A stretch of 9,104 bases of DNA, from assembly GCA_017540385.1 (NCBI GenBank), contig JAFYBD010000046.1:1-9104 (forward strand), written 5' to 3'. The position numbers were made by a program, and so were the translations under genes. The notes under the pieces were generated by a model. It worked only from the letters and a program-made list of their open reading frames with translations, had not been told where the DNA came from and did not search any database. Source of the stretch: Lentisphaeria bacterium. GTDB lineage: Bacteria; Verrucomicrobiota; Lentisphaeria; Victivallales; UBA1829. Position 1 is the first letter of the stretch; every line of letters starts with the position of its first letter. Positions 1 through 5,566 of this stretch are shown here, in pieces.

Positions 1-1124
1 AGCACGGTCAGGAAGATGGCGTTCTGGCGGGGATCGCTGCCGGGGTTCAGCAGATTGGTCTTGCCGTAGGAGACCGCCCAGTTGTTGTGCTTGCCGGAAC
101 CGTTGATGCCGGCGAAGGGCTTCTCATGCAGCAGGCACACGAATCCGTTGCGGTCGGCGACCTGGCGCAGGACTTCCATGATGAGCATGTTGTGGTCGCT
201 GGCGAGGTTGACTTCCTCGAACATCGGCGCGAGCTCGAACTGAGCGGGCGCGACTTCGTTGTGGCGGGTCTTCGCGGGGATGCCGAGCTTCCAGAGTTCC
301 TGCTCGACCTCGGTCATGAAGTTCAGTACGCGCATCTTGATGGAGCCGAAATAGTGGTCCTCGAGCTGCTGGTGCTTCGCCGGAGGCGCGCCGAAGACGG
401 TGCGGCCGGTCTGGACCAGGTCGGGACGCAGCAGGTAGAAATGCTTGTCGATGAGGAAATATTCCTGTTCGGCGCCGAGCGTGATCTCGACTTTCTCTTC
501 GGGCAGATTGAAGCACTTCATGAGGCGTTTCGTGGCCACGGAGAGCGCCTGCATGGAACGCAGCAGCGGAGTCTTTTTGTCCAGCGCTTCGCCGGTGTAC
601 GCGCAGAACGCGGTCGGGATGCACAGCGTGGCGCCGTTGCCGTGACGCTTGATGAACGCCGGGCTGGTGGGATCCCAGGCGGTATAGCCGCGGGCTTCGA
701 AGGTCGAACGGATGCCGCCGGACGGGAAACTCGAAGCGTCGGGTTCGCCGACGATCAGGTTCTTGCCGGAGAACGACTGGATCGGCTGGCCGTTCTTGAT
801 CTCGAGGAACGCGTCGTGCTTCTCGGCGGTCGAACCGGTGAGGGGCTGGAACCAGTGGGTGTAGTGCGTGGCGCCACGTTCCATGGCCCATTTCTTCATC
901 GCGTGGGCGACGGTGCCGGCGATATCCACGTCCAGCGGGGCGCCCTTTTCGATGGTCGCCAGCAGCTTCACGCAGGTGTCCTTCGGCAGGTACTCGCGCA
1001 TTGCCGCGGTGTTGAAGACATCTTCTGCATAGCAGAGCGGTTCAATGTTTGAGGCGGGGGCGGGTTCCGGGGCGGAGAGATCCGCCACGGCGTTGATCGC
1101 ATTGATCCGGTTCATATAGCTCAT
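1..1124 (-). CDS. glnN: Glutamine synthetase type III, N-terminal 374 residues (partial)
   Basis: ATP-dependent ligation of ammonia to glutamate to give glutamine, the central ammonium-assimilation step in the cytoplasm. The reading frame is open to the window edge, so about half of a family member of roughly 700-730 residues is visible. Seen directly: a GSIII-type N-terminus; the active-site glutamate motif GAEQEYFLID (residues 217-226); RHNEVAPAQFELAP (287-300), a GSIII hallmark; and the ATP/glutamate-binding loop GINGSGKHNN (339-348). GSI and GSII have different spacing around these motifs, so type III is secure. The start at 1124 follows AAGGAG with a 9-nt spacer; a second ATG three codons in is less well placed. 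Upstream lies a -24/-12 promoter, suggesting nitrogen-responsive expression. The gene is separated from the HTH gene behind it by a terminator. The C-terminal half, including the later catalytic residues, cannot be assessed. Confidence 0.96.
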   Translation of the reverse strand, partial: MSYMNRINAINAVADLSAPEPAPASNIEPLCYAEDVFNTAAMREYLPKDTCVKLLATIEKGAPLDVDIAGTVAHAMKKWAMERGATHYTHWFQPLTGSTAEKHDAFLEIKNGQPIQSFSGKNLIVGEPDASSFPSGGIRSTFEARGYTAWDPTSPAFIKRHGNGATLCIPTAFCAYTGEALDKKTPLLRSMQALSVATKRLMKCFNLPEEKVEITLGAEQEYFLIDKHFYLLRPDLVQTGRTVFGAPPAKHQQLEDHYFGSIKMRVLNFMTEVEQELWKLGIPAKTRHNEVAPAQFELAPMFEEVNLASDHNMLIMEVLRQVADRNGFVCLLHEKPFAGINGSGKHNNWAVSYGKTNLLNPGSDPRQNAIFLTV

Positions 1125-1165
1125 ACTGTCCAACTCCTTGGGTTGTTGAGGTTGTCGACCTCCTT

Positions 1166-1184
1166 AAAGCATTTCCCGTGCCAA
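1166..1184 (-). promoter_or_regulatory. Candidate sigma-54 (-24/-12) promoter of the glutamine synthetase gene
   Basis: On the minus strand the sequence is TTGGCACGGGAAATGCTTT. It has the invariant GG (1182-1181) and GC (1170-1169) exactly 10 bases apart, and the TGGCACG half is a perfect match to the sigma-54 consensus. The -12 half reads ATGC instead of TTGC. Transcription would start near 1157, giving a 33-nt leader before the ATG at 1124. A small hairpin (GAGGT/ACCTC, 1148-1162) lies in or at the start of that leader. Sigma-54 control of glutamine synthetase genes is well known in other bacteria; whether this organism has RpoN cannot be seen here. Confidence 0.6.
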
Positions 1185-1212
1185 CTTCGTTTCAGGCGCA
1201 TCCGATTCTCCG

Positions 1213-1264
1213 GTTTTACAAAAAACGTCGTTCCGACACGCCGGTTTCACATTTCTTGTAAAAC
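1213..1264. promoter_or_regulatory. Inverted repeat upstream of glnN promoter (possible regulator sites)
   Basis: GTTTTACAA (1213-1221) and TTGTAAAAC (1256-1264) are a perfect 9-bp inverted repeat with arm centres 43 bp apart. They lie about 55-110 bp upstream of the predicted glnN start point, which suits an activator or enhancer-binding protein. The spacing is too long for a single classical dimer site. No NtrC-type TGCACC-TGGTGC palindrome is present. The rest of 1125-1427 holds no convincing gene. An AT-rich stretch, TATATTAAAT on the minus strand (about 1325-1334), could be the -10 of a second, vegetative promoter, but its -35 is poor. Confidence 0.3.
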
Positions 1265-1382
1265 TTTTCCGCGGCGACGGACAGCCCGACGCGCTTTCTT
1301 TGAGGTCAACCCCCGGGGACATACATTTAATATACCCTCTTTTTACAGGATTTCCAGTGCCGCCACTTCCTTTTTTCATCTT

Positions 1383-1420
1383 TTCCAAAACGTTCCGATA
1401 TCTTCCAAAACGTTCCAAAC
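1383..1420. repeat. TTCC-led direct repeat phased at 10 bp
   Basis: TTCC occurs at 1383, 1393, 1403 and 1413, exactly 10 bp apart. The longer unit TTCCAAAACGTTCC occurs twice with a 20-bp period. Each TTCC therefore faces the same side of the helix. The array sits 225-265 bp upstream of the predicted glnN transcription start and just past the terminator of the HTH gene. It could be an array of activator sites or a bent segment. Confidence 0.5.
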
Positions 1421-1427
1421 ATCCTAC

Positions 1428-1474
1428 AAAAAGGCGGCCCCGGGACTTCGCCCCCGATCCGTCCCGGAGCCGCC
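1428..1474 (-). terminator. Intrinsic terminator of the HTH gene
   Basis: Arms at 1433-1446 and 1461-1474 pair over 14 positions with a single mismatch and a 14-nt loop. They are followed on the minus strand by five T (1432-1428). It begins 17 nt after the stop codon of the minus-strand HTH gene and insulates glnN from readthrough. On the plus strand the arm is not followed by T, so it is one-directional. Confidence 0.85.
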
Positions 1475-1490
1475 GGCTATGAACTCAGCT

Positions 1491-1871
1491 TCAGAAAGCC
1501 GTCAGTCCGTAACCGCCTCCCCTGCCCTGCCTCGCCAGCTGCCGCAGCGCTTTCGGGTCGCTGCGTCTGCGCCGGAGATGTCTGCCAAGCCTGACCGGCA
1601 GCAGATACCGCCGCACGGTACGGTCGGCGATGTGGAGTTTTCTGGCGATCACGGTGGAACTGCCGACTTTTTCGTAATAGTACATCTTGTATGCGATCCA
1701 ACGTTTCGGCTCTCTGCTGGCCCAGTCCGCCAGCAGGATCATTCTGCGGAGCGTCTCCGTCCCGGGCATATCGTTGCATTTCCACGACGCTGTGTCGCGT
1801 TCCGCCTCCCGGAGGATCTGCTCCATGCCGATCCCTTCGTCGGAGCCCAGAGCATCAATATATTCGCTCAT
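1491..1871 (-). CDS. Small helix-turn-helix protein, function unknown
   Basis: A 126-residue protein that I cannot assign to a named family. Residues 71-91 (SSTVIARKLHIADRTVRRYL) read as a helix-turn-helix: a small-residue start, an A-x-x-L first helix and a T-V-R-R-Y-L recognition helix. It is preceded by an acidic N-terminus (1-30) and an aromatic helical stretch (about 48-67, with W50, W58 and YKMYYYEK), and followed by a very basic tail (93-126, RRRR at 100-103). The layout resembles small DNA-binding regulators or phage ArpU/sigma-like proteins. Being real is supported by its own promoter, an excellent terminator immediately after the stop, and a coherent domain pattern. The start is uncertain: the ATG at 1871 has AAAGGAAG 13 nt upstream, while an internal ATG at 1826 (residue 16) has AAGGGA with a 5-nt spacer. 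It lies between glnN and yjbQ with no operon partner. Confidence 0.7.
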   Translation of the reverse strand: MSEYIDALGSDEGIGMEQILREAERDTASWKCNDMPGTETLRRMILLADWASREPKRWIAYKMYYYEKVGSSTVIARKLHIADRTVRRYLLPVRLGRHLRRRRSDPKALRQLARQGRGGGYGLTAF

Positions 1872-1977
1872 GATATGTTCGCATCTTCCTTTCGTGTAAT
1901 GGGGTGCTTAACGGGGATTTGAAGGGTTCCTTGCGATCGTGCCGGGCGGGGGCACGGGGAGGCGAACGGTTCTTCAT
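1855..1977 (-). CDS. Possible 40-residue upstream reading frame overlapping the HTH gene
   Basis: The ATG at 1977 is preceded by AAAGGA with a 6-nt spacer, a better ribosome site than that of the HTH gene. It encodes a basic peptide (MKNRSPPRAPARHDRKEPFK at its N-terminus) that ends inside the HTH gene, overlapping it by 17 nt. It lies about 77 nt downstream of the predicted transcription start. It could be a leader that couples translation to the HTH gene. The peptide has no recognisable domain and is rich in R and P, as chance frames in GC-rich DNA often are, so it may be spurious. Confidence 0.3.
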   Translation of the reverse strand: MKNRSPPRAPARHDRKEPFKSPLSTPLHERKMRTYHERIY

Positions 1978-2060
1978 GGCGCGTCCTTTCGTTTTGAAGC
2001 GGGATTGTATTGGGTTTGAGGCTGACGCGGCAGCGGGGGCGTTTTCCGGCGTCACGTGAA

Positions 2061-2089
2061 AATATAGACTGCCGCGATGCAAAAATCAA
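2061..2089 (-). promoter_or_regulatory. Sigma-70-like promoter for the HTH gene
   Basis: On the minus strand, TTGATT (2089-2084), a 17-bp spacer, then TATATT (2066-2061). The start point would be near 2054, giving a leader of about 180 nt before the HTH start at 1871, in which the 40-codon frame lies. It shares GCTTGATTTT and CTATATTT with the promoter of the XRE-cupin-synthetase gene. Confidence 0.65.
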
Positions 2090-2098
2090 GCCCATATT

Positions 2099-2132
2099 GA
2101 AACTTTTTGGAAACTTTTTTCGAACTTGTTTC
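2099..2132. promoter_or_regulatory. Phased GAAAC-T-tract repeats between divergent promoters
   Basis: GAAACTTTTTG (2099-2109), GAAACTTTTTTC (2110-2121) and the looser GAACTTGTTTC (2122-2132) follow one another at 11-12 bp intervals. T-tracts repeating near the helical period are expected to bend DNA. The block lies about 50-85 bp upstream of the yjbQ -35 and just behind the promoter of the divergent HTH gene. It could be curved DNA or a regulator site. Confidence 0.4.
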
Positions 2133-2182
2133 ACATCAAACGCTTCGAATCGACACACGGAAACCTTTCTTCCGGCACGCGG

Positions 2183-2211
2183 TTGCATTTCCGTCCGACA
2201 GGGGATATATT
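2183..2211 (+). promoter_or_regulatory. Sigma-70-like promoter of yjbQ
   Basis: TTGCAT (2183-2188), a 17-bp spacer, then TATATT (2206-2211). The predicted start is near 2218, giving a leader of about 40 nt to the ATG at 2259. Both boxes differ from consensus at only one or two positions. Confidence 0.7.
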
Positions 2212-2258
2212 ATACCGCAATCACCCTCAAACCAGCGCAAACGAAGGAAGACACGACC

Positions 2259-2660
2259 ATGGCCGAATTCACTGTCAGAACCAGCCGCCGTTTCGAAATC
2301 GTCGACATCACATCCGAGGTCAACCGCCTGATCCCGGCTTCGATCCCCTGCGGCATCTGCCACATCTACTGCCCCCATACGACGGCGGGGATCACCATCA
2401 ACGAGAACGCCGATCCGGACGTGAAACACGATCTGCTCCGCAAGCTCGCCGAACTGATCCCGCACGACGAGACCTACTACCAGCACATCGAGGGGAACAG
2501 CGACGCGCACCTGAAGGCGATCCTCACAGGGTTCTGCCAGGCAGTGCCGTTCCGCAACGGCCGCCTTGAACTCGGTACCTGGCAGGGCGTGTATTTCTGC
2601 GAATACGACGGTCCCCGCACCCGTCACGTGAAAGTCTTCTTCCAGGAAGCCCGTGACTGA
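2259..2660 (+). CDS. yjbQ: YjbQ/UPF0047 family protein
   Basis: A 133-residue cytoplasmic protein of the widely conserved YjbQ (UPF0047) family; length is normal for the family (about 130-140). Conserved blocks seen: PHTTAGITINENADPDV (39-55), HIEGNSDAHLKAIL (76-89) and GRLELGTWQGVYFCEYDGPR (101-120). The histidines and acidic residues form the family's putative metal/ligand pocket. E. coli YjbQ has been reported to have weak thiamine phosphate synthase activity, but the physiological role is not settled, so only the family is claimed. The start at 2259 follows AAGGAAG with an 8-nt spacer; upstream in-frame ATGs lack such a site and lie before the promoter. It is a single-gene unit: no neighbour follows on the same strand for 550 bp. 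Confidence 0.93.
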   Translation: MAEFTVRTSRRFEIVDITSEVNRLIPASIPCGICHIYCPHTTAGITINENADPDVKHDLLRKLAELIPHDETYYQHIEGNSDAHLKAILTGFCQAVPFRNGRLELGTWQGVYFCEYDGPRTRHVKVFFQEARD

Positions 2661-2685
2661 CCGCTCCTGCCCTGTTGCAAATAAC

Positions 2686-2706
2686 CGGAAAATATCTTAT
2701 TTTCCG
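2686..2706 (+). terminator. AT-rich hairpin after yjbQ (weak terminator or 3'-end stabiliser)
   Basis: CGGAAAATA (2686-2694) and TATTTTCCG (2698-2706) form a perfect 9-bp stem with a 3-nt loop, 26 nt after the yjbQ stop. No T-run follows on the plus strand, so efficient intrinsic termination is doubtful. It is the only terminator-like structure before the repeat region. Confidence 0.35.
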
Positions 2707-2710
2707 AGCG

Positions 2711-2787
2711 CAATCGGTCAGATTTCACGTTTTCAATCGGGCAGATTTCATGTTTTCAATCCGGCAGATTTCACGTTTTCAATCGGT
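2711..2787. repeat. 23-bp tandem repeat, three copies plus a partial fourth
   Basis: The unit CAATCGG(T/G)CAGATTTCACGTTTT starts at 2711, 2734, 2757 and 2780. Copies differ at only a few positions. The fourth copy runs into the first 93-bp unit at the shared CAGATTTC. The period is not a multiple of three, which argues against a protein repeat. Confidence 0.9.
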
Positions 2788-3080
2788 CAGATTTCGTTAT
2801 TGGTCGATGAAACGCCACACGCTATTTTGTGCGCGAGCGAAGCCGCGCACGGCCGAAGTGGAGACGCCAGTCTCCTCCGGCAGATTTCGTTATTGGTCGA
2901 TGAAACGCCACACGCCATTTTGTGCGCGAGCGAAGCCGCGCACGGCCGAAGTGGAGACGCCAGTCTCCTCGGGCAGATTTCGTTTTTGCTCGATGAAACG
3001 CCACACGCCATTTTGTGCGCGTGCGAAGCCGCGCACGGCCGAAGTGGAGACGCCAGTCTCCTCGGGCAGATTTCGTTTTT
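2788..3080. repeat. 93-bp tandem repeat with two hairpins per unit, three copies plus a partial fourth
   Basis: Units begin with CAGATTTCG at 2788, 2881 and 2974, with a fourth partial start at 3067: an exact 93-bp period. Each unit has two inverted repeats. In copy 1, GTGCGCG (2829-2835) pairs with CGCGCAC (2844-2850), and GGAGAC (2860-2865) pairs with GTCTCC (2870-2875). Differences between copies are few and fall outside the arms (for example the loop base at GCGCGAGCG versus GCGCGTGCG). Because 93 is divisible by three, several frames stay open through the array, but none has a proper start and family-like content, so I treat it as non-coding. It resembles an amplified palindromic intergenic element; no transposase or terminal repeats are visible. 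Confidence 0.9.
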
Positions 3081-3101
3081 ATGGTACGGCACGAAAAAAA
3101 C

Positions 3102-3130
3102 TTAAAAAAAGTTTGAAAAGGCGCTAAGAT
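3102..3130 (+). promoter_or_regulatory. Promoter of the secreted repeat-domain protein, with phased A-tracts
   Basis: TTAAAA (3102-3107), a 17-bp spacer, then TAAGAT (3125-3130). A-tracts at 3094-3100, 3104-3110 and 3116-3119 are centred 10 bp apart, so the promoter sits in probably curved DNA. The start point would be near 3137, giving a leader of about 73 nt. The -35 is weak. Confidence 0.5.
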
Positions 3131-3209
3131 TTGCGGATTTCGTGCGTCTAATCATCAGAATCAATACTGCGACCAGCACTCTGCACCCATGCAACACCAG
3201 GAGCGAATC

Positions 3210-5450
3210 ATGAAACGGAACCTCTTCGAACGAATTCTTCGGGGCGCGATCCTGAGCCTCGGCCTCGCCGTACTCGCGACAGCCATCCCCTTCTCCGCAT
3301 CCGCGCGTTCCGGCGGGATCCTCGTCCAACGCGAGTCGAAGCCGGCGAAGAAGAAATGGGTGCGCGACGCGTCGAGTTCCGGCGAGATTCAGCTCAAGCT
3401 CGAGGCGAAGATGAACGGTCGCGGCGTCTTCGTCCTCGAGGGCGACACGATCAGCTATCTGCACGAATCCGACGCGGAGTACCCGCGCGAGGTCACGGTC
3501 GACGACATGCCGTGGGACGACCTCACGAAACCCTTCAGGATCGACTACGAGATGGACGTGCCGAAGGCGGTGATCACGTCGAGCAACGGTCCAAGGACAT
3601 TCAAGGTCCGGAAAAGCGACGGGCAATTCAGGATCGAGATCGACGATTCGGTCTATACCTGGCCGAACTACGTGATCGTGGTCGCGACCAAAAAGCAGGT
3701 CGAACGCAAAAACACTTCATTGTCCGATTTGCGGATTCAGCGGCCGCCGTCGGATTTCGGGGCGCCCGCGATGATGTGGTTCCCCGGCATGGAAGCGCCG
3801 AAGAGCGGGCGGCCGGCATTCGACGAAGCATCCGGGGCGGCTCCGAGGAAGGAGTCCCTCTACCAGAACGACCCGGACGCGCCAAGGTTCAATCCGTCGT
3901 ACACTGGCTGGGGCGCCACCACCACCACGTCGAAGAGCGAAAAGATTTGGGAGGATGGCATCAAGAACCGCTCGATCACGCTGACGGGTCAGTTCTTCGG
4001 GAACGGCACGTTCATCTTCGAGGGTCGCACGATCACCTACCGGCACGAGACGCGCGAATACCCGTCCATGGTGCAGGTCAACGACGCGATCTGGGGCATG
4101 CCGACCAAGCCGTTCCTGCTGCCGTTCGATATCGAGACCGCCGAGTTCACGGTGAAGCAGACCAAGGGCGACCGCCGCCTGAAAGTCACGAAGGTCAGCG
4201 ACGACCGGTTCGAGATATTCGTCAAGGACCCGGAAGGCCCTCCCGGAAGCAGCCTGTGCCAGTACGCCGTCACGATCACTCCGGGCAAGCCCATCGAGCC
4301 GAAGAACAACAAGTCCTCCGCCGCAAAGCCCCAGCCCCAGGACAAGGCAGTCCATATCTTCTCGGCCGGGAGCACGCAGGAGGAATCTCCCGCGACGACG
4401 TCGCAGGCTCAGTCGAAAAACGCGGACAATCAGCCCCGGCAGACCGCGAAGAGCGCGAACAATCAGCCCCGGCAGACCGCGAAGAGCGCCCCCGCTGCGC
4501 TTCTGCCCGACGAGGACATCAACGACGGCCGTCTGACCACGCCGGGCGACTTCTCTTACAACGGCTACTCGGACGTGGTTTTCGCAAGGATCGGGGAGGA
4601 CGGGACCGAGCTCGAATACGGCATGGACGGCGACGACCTGGAGGAACAGGGCACGCTCGATCCGTCTGTCCGAATCGTCGGTGCGCGCGACATGGACATG
4701 GACCACGGGGTCGATCTCGTGGCCTGGCGCGAAGTCGAGACTGGTTCGGGCAAAAGCATCGAGGTCGGCTACGGCAAGTCCGGCAAGATGGACGACTGGC
4801 ACGAGATCGGCACGCTGGGCGTGTCGGAAGACGCCGAATGGGATATCTTCTGCGGCAATCTGACCGGCCGCTGGAACCGCAACTCCATCCTGTGGCATTC
4901 GCCCACGCTGGGCGCGCTGGGCTACTGGCCGGACGGAAAGGGCGTGACCTCCTGGGTGAGCATCCCCGGCGAATTCAAGGCGCCCGAATGGAAGGTCCTC
5001 GGGCTCGGCGATTTCACCGAGTCGCTGCGGAGTCTGCGCGGCGCGAAGAAGCCCCGGGCGTCCGTCCTTTTCCTGCGCGGCGGCAGCATCGTGGGATACG
5101 TCACGCCGGACGACGGCAAATTCACCGAGCTGGGGCGTCTGGACGATGGCTGGGAGATCGCGGCCATCGGCGACTTCACGAAAAGCGGCTGCGACGATCT
5201 GGTCCTGTTCCATCCCCGGCTCCGCCAGGTCGGACTGTGGGAAAACGGCCTGCAGACCAAATGGCGCACCCTCGGGGCCTTCGGCGCCGGCACCGTGATC
5301 GAAGGCGCGGGCGATTACGACGGCGACGGCGCGCTGGACCTGCTCGCGCGTCAGGGCGACGGCGCGATGGGGTATTACCCGAAGGCCGACCTCACGAGAT
5401 TCGTGCCGTTCGGATACAAGAAGGATTCCTCCTGGACCGTCATCCAGTAA
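3210..5450 (+). CDS. Secreted protein with a duplicated unknown domain and FG-GAP/VCBS-like C-terminus
   Basis: A 746-residue exported protein of unknown function. The signal peptide is clear: positive start MKRNLFERILRG, hydrophobic core about 12-28, and a likely cut after SASA (residues 29-32). Residues 57-162 and 252-360 are two diverged copies of one beta-rich domain. They share the order VFVLEG/TFIFEG, then ISYLHE/ITYRHE, YP..V.V.D, W....TKPF, and an FKV/LKV...D..F.I ending; I do not recognise the family. A low-complexity linker (361-432) includes an 11-residue duplication. The C-terminal part (about 443-746) has repeats of the FG-GAP/VCBS kind, with D-x-D/G-x-x-D motifs such as DMDMDHGVDLVAW (494-506), DFTKSGCDDLVLF (655-667) and GDYDGDGALDLLA (701-713). 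The last is a calcium-loop pattern, so a beta-propeller is likely. The start at 3210 is chosen over the ATG at 3189 because AGGAG lies 6 nt upstream and the signal peptide follows at once. It probably acts in the periplasm or at the cell surface. Confidence 0.85.
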   Translation: MKRNLFERILRGAILSLGLAVLATAIPFSASARSGGILVQRESKPAKKKWVRDASSSGEIQLKLEAKMNGRGVFVLEGDTISYLHESDAEYPREVTVDDMPWDDLTKPFRIDYEMDVPKAVITSSNGPRTFKVRKSDGQFRIEIDDSVYTWPNYVIVVATKKQVERKNTSLSDLRIQRPPSDFGAPAMMWFPGMEAPKSGRPAFDEASGAAPRKESLYQNDPDAPRFNPSYTGWGATTTTSKSEKIWEDGIKNRSITLTGQFFGNGTFIFEGRTITYRHETREYPSMVQVNDAIWGMPTKPFLLPFDIETAEFTVKQTKGDRRLKVTKVSDDRFEIFVKDPEGPPGSSLCQYAVTITPGKPIEPKNNKSSAAKPQPQDKAVHIFSAGSTQEESPATTSQAQSKNADNQPRQTAKSANNQPRQTAKSAPAALLPDEDINDGRLTTPGDFSYNGYSDVVFARIGEDGTELEYGMDGDDLEEQGTLDPSVRIVGARDMDMDHGVDLVAWREVETGSGKSIEVGYGKSGKMDDWHEIGTLGVSEDAEWDIFCGNLTGRWNRNSILWHSPTLGALGYWPDGKGVTSWVSIPGEFKAPEWKVLGLGDFTESLRSLRGAKKPRASVLFLRGGSIVGYVTPDDGKFTELGRLDDGWEIAAIGDFTKSGCDDLVLFHPRLRQVGLWENGLQTKWRTLGAFGAGTVIEGAGDYDGDGALDLLARQGDGAMGYYPKADLTRFVPFGYKKDSSWTVIQ
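4428..4490 (+). repeat. 33-bp in-frame duplication in the linker
   Basis: AATCAGCCCCGGCAGACCGC and its continuation occur at 4428-4457 and again at 4461-4490, identical over 30 bp with a 33-bp period. It encodes NQPRQTAKSA twice in the flexible linker between the duplicated domain and the FG-GAP-like region. Identity at the DNA level indicates a recent duplication, so copy number may vary between strains. Confidence 0.9.
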
Positions 5451-5487
5451 CGCTGGACGCCCCCCTCTTCCGCCATTCTTTGAGGGC

Positions 5488-5524
5488 AAAAAAAGACCGC
5501 CGGAAGTTTCGAGGCTTCCGGCGG
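5488..5524 (-). terminator. Intrinsic terminator of the XRE-cupin-synthetase gene
   Basis: A perfect 10-bp GC-rich stem (CCGCCGGAAG 5497-5506 with CTTCCGGCGG 5515-5524; 8-nt loop) is followed on the minus strand by TC and seven T (5494-5488). It lies 43 nt after the stop at 5567. The convergent plus-strand gene stops at 5450, and the same stem has no T-run for that strand. A small extra hairpin (GTCGTT/AACGAC, 5545-5560) sits between the stop and the terminator. Confidence 0.9.
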
Positions 5525-5566
5525 AACCCTTAGTGAGGATATGTGTCGTTATGAAACGACGGTGGA

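Noticed and set aside
87..1052. Plus-strand frame of 321 codons
   Set aside because: Shadow of glutamine synthetase III, whose catalytic motifs are intact on the minus strand.
1164..1418. Minus-strand 84-codon frame ending at the glnN promoter
   Set aside because: No ribosome site, no domain, and it covers the phased repeats and promoter elements; most likely non-coding upstream DNA.
1383..1420. LacI-family operator (AACGTT core)
   Set aside because: Only the central AACGTT is palindromic; the flanks form a direct 10-bp repeat rather than an inverted repeat.
1868..2188. Minus-strand 106-codon frame ending in an ATGA overlap with the HTH gene
   Set aside because: It starts upstream of the predicted HTH promoter, spans the divergent regulatory region, has no ribosome site and has no recognisable domain.
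2711..3080. CRISPR array
   Set aside because: Units follow one another directly with no unique spacers, the 93-bp period is too long, and no cas genes are nearby.
2653..3127. Open frames through the repeat array (for example a GTG-start frame 2653-3105 overlapping the yjbQ stop, and frames on both strands)
   Set aside because: The 93-bp period is a multiple of three, so stop-free frames arise automatically in several frames and both strands. There is no domain content, and the adjacent 23-bp repeats shift frame.
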